Origin: Rhabditoides inermis
Lineage: Eukaryota; Nematoda; Chromadorea; Rhabditida; Rhabditidae
Assembly: GCA_963966185.1 (NCBI GenBank)
Contig: CAWZYM010000174.1
Span: forward strand, 738,001-802,000
Direction of reading: 5' to 3'
DNA length: 64,000 nt
Part shown: positions 60,568-64,000 of the stretch, piece by piece
Numbering within the stretch: position 1 is the first letter of the stretch
Layout of the letters: every line of letters starts with the position of its first letter
Position numbers and translations under genes: made by a program
Notes under the pieces: generated by a model
The model's database searches: none
Told to the model about the DNA's origin: nothing
Seen by the model: the letters and a program-made list of their open reading frames with translations, nothing else

Positions 60568-63317
60568 GTGTATTACGCGAACGCACGCTCACTCAAAAAA
60601 AACACCTTGACATGTTGCACGCGCTGCTGTATTCAAATTCTTTTGATATCTTTCTGTTCACGGAAACGTGGCTTAATTCTAACATTCCCGATTCTCTTGT
60701 CGATCCTCTCTCGCGTTTTCGGATATATCGTTGTGACCGTGTTGACCCGAGTGACAATGACGCCATAGGCGGCGGAGTTGCCATATTTGTTTCGCTTGAC
60801 ATACCGAGCGTCTTCCATTGTTCCTCTACATTGTATGAGACTCTCGCCATTGATTTGTGTCTGCCATGCCCGCTCAGAATTGCTGTTGCTTACCGTGTTC
60901 CACACTTGTCCGTTGCACACTCATTTGCATTTTTCGACTATTTGCTATCCTGCACCCCAACCCCTTCTAGCTCGCTTGTGGTCGGAGACTTCAACTATCG
61001 CATCCTGCCGCCCGGCGAGATCCCCGCCGGCCCGCTGTCTATGTTTACAAATTGCACCTCTATGTATAATCGAGTCCACGAGCCCACTCGCGGAGCACAC
61101 ATCCTCGATCTTGTTTTGTCCTGTTTTGACGTCTGCACCCGTGTGGGAAGGCCGCTCGGCCTTACCGGCGATCACAACTCCGTGTCCTTCACCATTCCAG
61201 TCCTTGCACCCTCATCTCCGACTCCAGCTCCCCCCTCTCTGTGTTTCACAAAAGCAAATTACGACGATATCAACTATTTTATTTCTAATCAAACATTTAG
61301 CTTTAGCAACAGTAGTATGGAGCAGTCGTATTGTAGTTTTGTTTCAATTCTATCCCGCTGCATTAAATCTTTCGTTCCAGTTAGCTTCCCTCAGTCCACA
61401 AGCGTTCCCGCACACGTCGAGAGAGCTCGCCGGAGGGCAGACGCGGCGTGGGAGAGGCGAGGCGACTCGGAGGAGGCCTTCGCCTCTTTTGTCCGAGCCC
61501 ACCGCGCGTACTCCAAGGCGTGCAGCGGACACGCAAAGTGGAAAGAGAGGAAAGTGATTACTTCTGGTGACAGTAAGCGCTTTTTTGGCTATTTCGGTCG
61601 AAAGATGAAGGGCGCCCCTAGGGATGTAGGTGCTCTAAAATGCGACAATGGTGCTCTTTCGTCTGACCCATCCATCATTGCAAACACTTTCGCCTCATAC
61701 TTTGCTAGCGTCTACACAGCCCCACCTGCGTCAATCAATCCCCCACCCTTCCCTGCGCGCACAAACAAAACTATGCCCCCCTTTCTTCTCACCCTATCCG
61801 ATGTTCTTAGCGCTTTCAAACATCTAAAATCTACCCTAGCTTCCACTCCCGAGGGTATCCCAACGTTTTTCATAAAACGAGTAGAACCATCGATTGCTCC
61901 AGTGCTAGTCAAACTTTTTAATTTGTCCCTTATAACTGAATCCGTTCCTAGTGCGTGGCGGGAGGCCGTGGTGAATCCCATCCACAAGAAGGGGGACGCC
62001 AAGCTCGCCTCCAACTACCGCCCCATTTCCCTCGTCTCCGGCTTCTGCAAGCTCATGGAATATTGTATCAAAGATAAGTTACTATCCCATCTTCTCTCCC
62101 AATCTCTCTTCTGTACTCGCCAATTTGGGTTTCTTCCAAAACACTCTACTACATCCCAACTATCCCTTTGTATATCTCTCTGGTGTGATTCTATTTCAAA
62201 TGGCGATCAGGTTGATGCAGTGTATATCGATTTTGCCAAGGCGTTCGATTCAGTTTCCCACCCACTACTTTTGCATAAGCTCAAGGCATACGGTATCTGC
62301 AATAACCTGATTGCTTGGTTCTCTTCCTATCTCTCCTCGCGCACCTTCGTCGTCAAGAACGGTAACTCTGTCTCCTCATCTCTCTCCTGTCCCTCTGGTG
62401 TGCCTCAAGGTAGTGTAGTTGGTCCCCCTCTCTTTCTCATTTTCATCAACGACATTACTGACAACTTGAAGTCTGATGCACTCATGTATGCAGATGATCT
62501 CAAAGTCAGTCGCGCTATTGTAGATCCTATGATTGATTTCTGGGTGCTGGGTCAGGACGTTGGGGAGATTGACCGCTGGTCAGAAATCTGGCAAATGTCG
62601 GTCTCCTCGGCTAAGAGCCGGCACCTGCAGATCAAAATGCGTCACGATTGCCCTCTCCTCCTTTCAGGTGTAGAGCTGCAGAAAGTAACTGATTCGGTAA
62701 GCGACCTTGGTGTAGAAATTAGTCCTGATCTCTCCCCACGTGCACACATTTCGAAGATTGTTAAGAAGGCAAATCGCATCTCGTATCTTATCACGGCCTC
62801 TTGTTCATTTCCCTCGCTGTCTACTTATTCTATTTTGTTTAATACCTATTGTCTCCCCATTCTAGAGTATGCCTCGGTCGTGTGGTCCCCTTCCCAAAAG
62901 GGTGACATTGCACAGATCGAAGATGTGCTGCATAGGTTTAGTAAGTTCTCTCTCCTTAAGCTAGGTTATCCCGCTTTCGATATGGCATACGAAGAGAGAC
63001 TTGCGATCCTCGGAATGCGGTCTCTTGAGTATCGCCGCATCGAACTCGATCTTATATTTTGTTTTAGGATACTAGCGGGCATGGAGTTGAGTGGTATTCT
63101 CCAGTTGCTTCCACCATCGCGCCAGAGCGGGAGACGACCGAATCGGCGTCAGCTGAGGAAGTCGACCGTCTCCAACTCGCGGGTATACGGTAGTTTTGCG
63201 GTAAGAGTAGTGCGGGTCTGGAATGAGCTCCCGGATACTGTAGTGGGGTGCTCATCACTTTCCGCTTTTAAAACTGCCTTGAGTAACTTTGACTTGTATA
63301 CTATTCACCAACTATAA
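60568..63317 (+). CDS. LINE ORF2: endonuclease and reverse transcriptase
   Basis: The endonuclease start Tyr-Ala-Asn-Ala-Arg-Ser-Leu at 60,568 is in one frame. An A8 run at 60,594-60,601 then shifts to the long frame (60,612-63,317): Phe-Thr-Glu-Thr-Trp-Leu, Gly-Gly-Gly-Val-Ala-Ile, Val-Val-Gly-Asp-Phe-Asn-Tyr, Thr-Gly-Asp-His-Asn-Ser-Val. RT: Asn-Tyr-Arg-Pro-Ile-Ser-Leu, Ile-Asp-Phe-Ala-Lys-Ala-Phe-Asp, Gly-Val-Pro-Gln-Gly-Ser-Val-Val-Gly-Pro, Met-Tyr-Ala-Asp-Asp. The C-terminus ends with Val-Trp-Asn-Glu-Leu-Pro, typical of CR1. About 915 residues. Whether the A-run is a real one-base defect or programmed slippage is unknown. Confidence 0.85.
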
Positions 63318-63627
63318 CTATATATCTATTTCACACCTATTATGTTCTTATGCACCGATGTCACTTTTGTCCTGCTCACATGCACCGTCCTTTGTCCGCA
63401 CCGTCCCGTCCCCTGTCCTTGTCCTATGGAATCCGGTATAAAACACTTCTCTTTGCGCCGCGCGGTATCTCACTCATCTTTACCCATCCCTTGATTCTTC
63501 CGGTGACCGATTCGTATTTGTGCTGTTGTTATTATCATATGTTTTGCTTCCGTTTCTCACATTATTTCGATTAGAGATAAATGTCTATCACTCAAGTGAT
63601 AACAATGCCAATCTACCAGTACCGTTC

Positions 63628-64000
63628 CTACCAGTATCTCCTCGGTCCGCGGTACTCGCTGCCCGGCGGGTGGTAGAAGTCACACTCGATATCGTCGCGC
63701 AGGTTGAAGCAGCGACGACCGTAGCGGCACTTCTGCAATAAAACACCTTCCATACACAAACAATTGAAAGATGATGGAGAACAAAACACATACGTTGTGT
63801 GGCTTGTCGCAGCCGACCACCTCGCACCGCTCGTTGTCGATGCACATCCCGTCTTCGTCCTCGCTGAACTCCACGTCCTAGCAACAGAAACTGTACTATT
63901 TATTGCTCCCGTGTATACCTATCCTAGTCGATTACGATAAACATTACATTCACCTTCACCTAACAACCACATTCTCTTTCGAAAAGTACACGAGTAAAGA
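63628..64000 (-). CDS. RING-CCCH family member D, 3' end only
   Basis: Exon 63,794-63,877 encodes an acidic stretch and a finger Cys-x5-Cys-x4-Cys-x3-His, followed by an Asn donor. Exon 63,628-63,732 encodes Cys-x5-Cys-x8-Cys-x3-His, then Pro-Pro-Gly-Ser-Glu-Tyr, and stops at 63,628. These match the last two fingers of genes A and B. The upstream intron contains the start of a foldback MITE at 63,971; RING and first fingers lie beyond the window. Confidence 0.8.
63971..64000. mobile_element. Foldback MITE terminus, cut by window edge
   Basis: ATTCTCTTTCGAAAAGTAC followed by AC-GAGTAAAGA matches the end of the MITE at 38,390-38,766 with one or two differences. Confidence 0.75.

Larger units (their letters stand above)
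59400..63590 (+). mobile_element. CR1/Jockey-like LINE, nearly complete
   Basis: Two-ORF non-LTR element. ORF1 59,524-60,567; ORF2 from ~60,568 to 63,317 with endonuclease and RT. 3' UTR runs at least to ~63,340; the exact ends were not determined. Only one frame disturbance is evident, so it is young. Confidence 0.85.

Overview
The window is eukaryotic and almost certainly from a nematode. Its genes have many short exons, 45-200 bp GT-AG introns and TTTCAG-type acceptors. It also holds three nematode hallmarks: a cuticle collagen, a major-sperm-protein (MSP) domain gene and seven-transmembrane chemoreceptor-like genes. No genus is claimed. Exons are GC-rich, while introns and spacers are AT-rich and full of (GA)n/(CT)n tracts and transposons.

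Layout. 1-23,485 (+): one very large gene of about 43 exons encoding an acidic, coiled-coil protein of about 1,790 residues that I do not recognise. Its 7-kb intron (10,555-17,632) contains a shattered 7TM receptor, an RTE-type retrotransposon that landed in that receptor with a ~116-bp target duplication, and an intact antisense 7TM gene. A second long intron (18,167-22,948) contains a 4.3-kb unit bounded by GC-rich inverted repeats that encloses an antisense fragment of midasin (an AAA ATPase of ribosome biogenesis) with introns retained, so it may be a captured gene piece. 24,069-25,313 (-): small four-TM protein. 25,732-34,505 (+): MSP-domain gene whose 7.7-kb intron holds an antisense cuticle collagen and a young BEL/Pao-like LTR element (identical 403-bp LTRs, ATCAG duplication, gag but no visible pol). 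34,766-37,058 (+): unrecognised multi-exon gene.

37,354-64,000 is dominated by a minus-strand family of RING plus tandem CCCH zinc-finger genes: one spanning 37,354-44,546, a compact one at 49,528-51,376, a decayed one at 52,200-53,230 and the 3' end of another at 63,628 to the window edge. Between them lie a 7TM pseudogene (45.4 kb), a nearly intact 7TM gene (47.8 kb), a divergent ADP/ATP-carrier-like gene (53.9-54.9 kb), a Penelope-like reverse transcriptase remnant (55.4-57.2 kb), MITEs, a LINE remnant and a nearly complete CR1/Jockey-like LINE (59.5-63.3 kb).

Best candidates for something undescribed are the RING-CCCH family, the inverted-repeat unit carrying the midasin fragment, the giant coiled-coil protein, and the tRNA-derived repeats, one of them inside a 790-bp palindrome. 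Exon joins were checked by phase by hand; no database search was possible.
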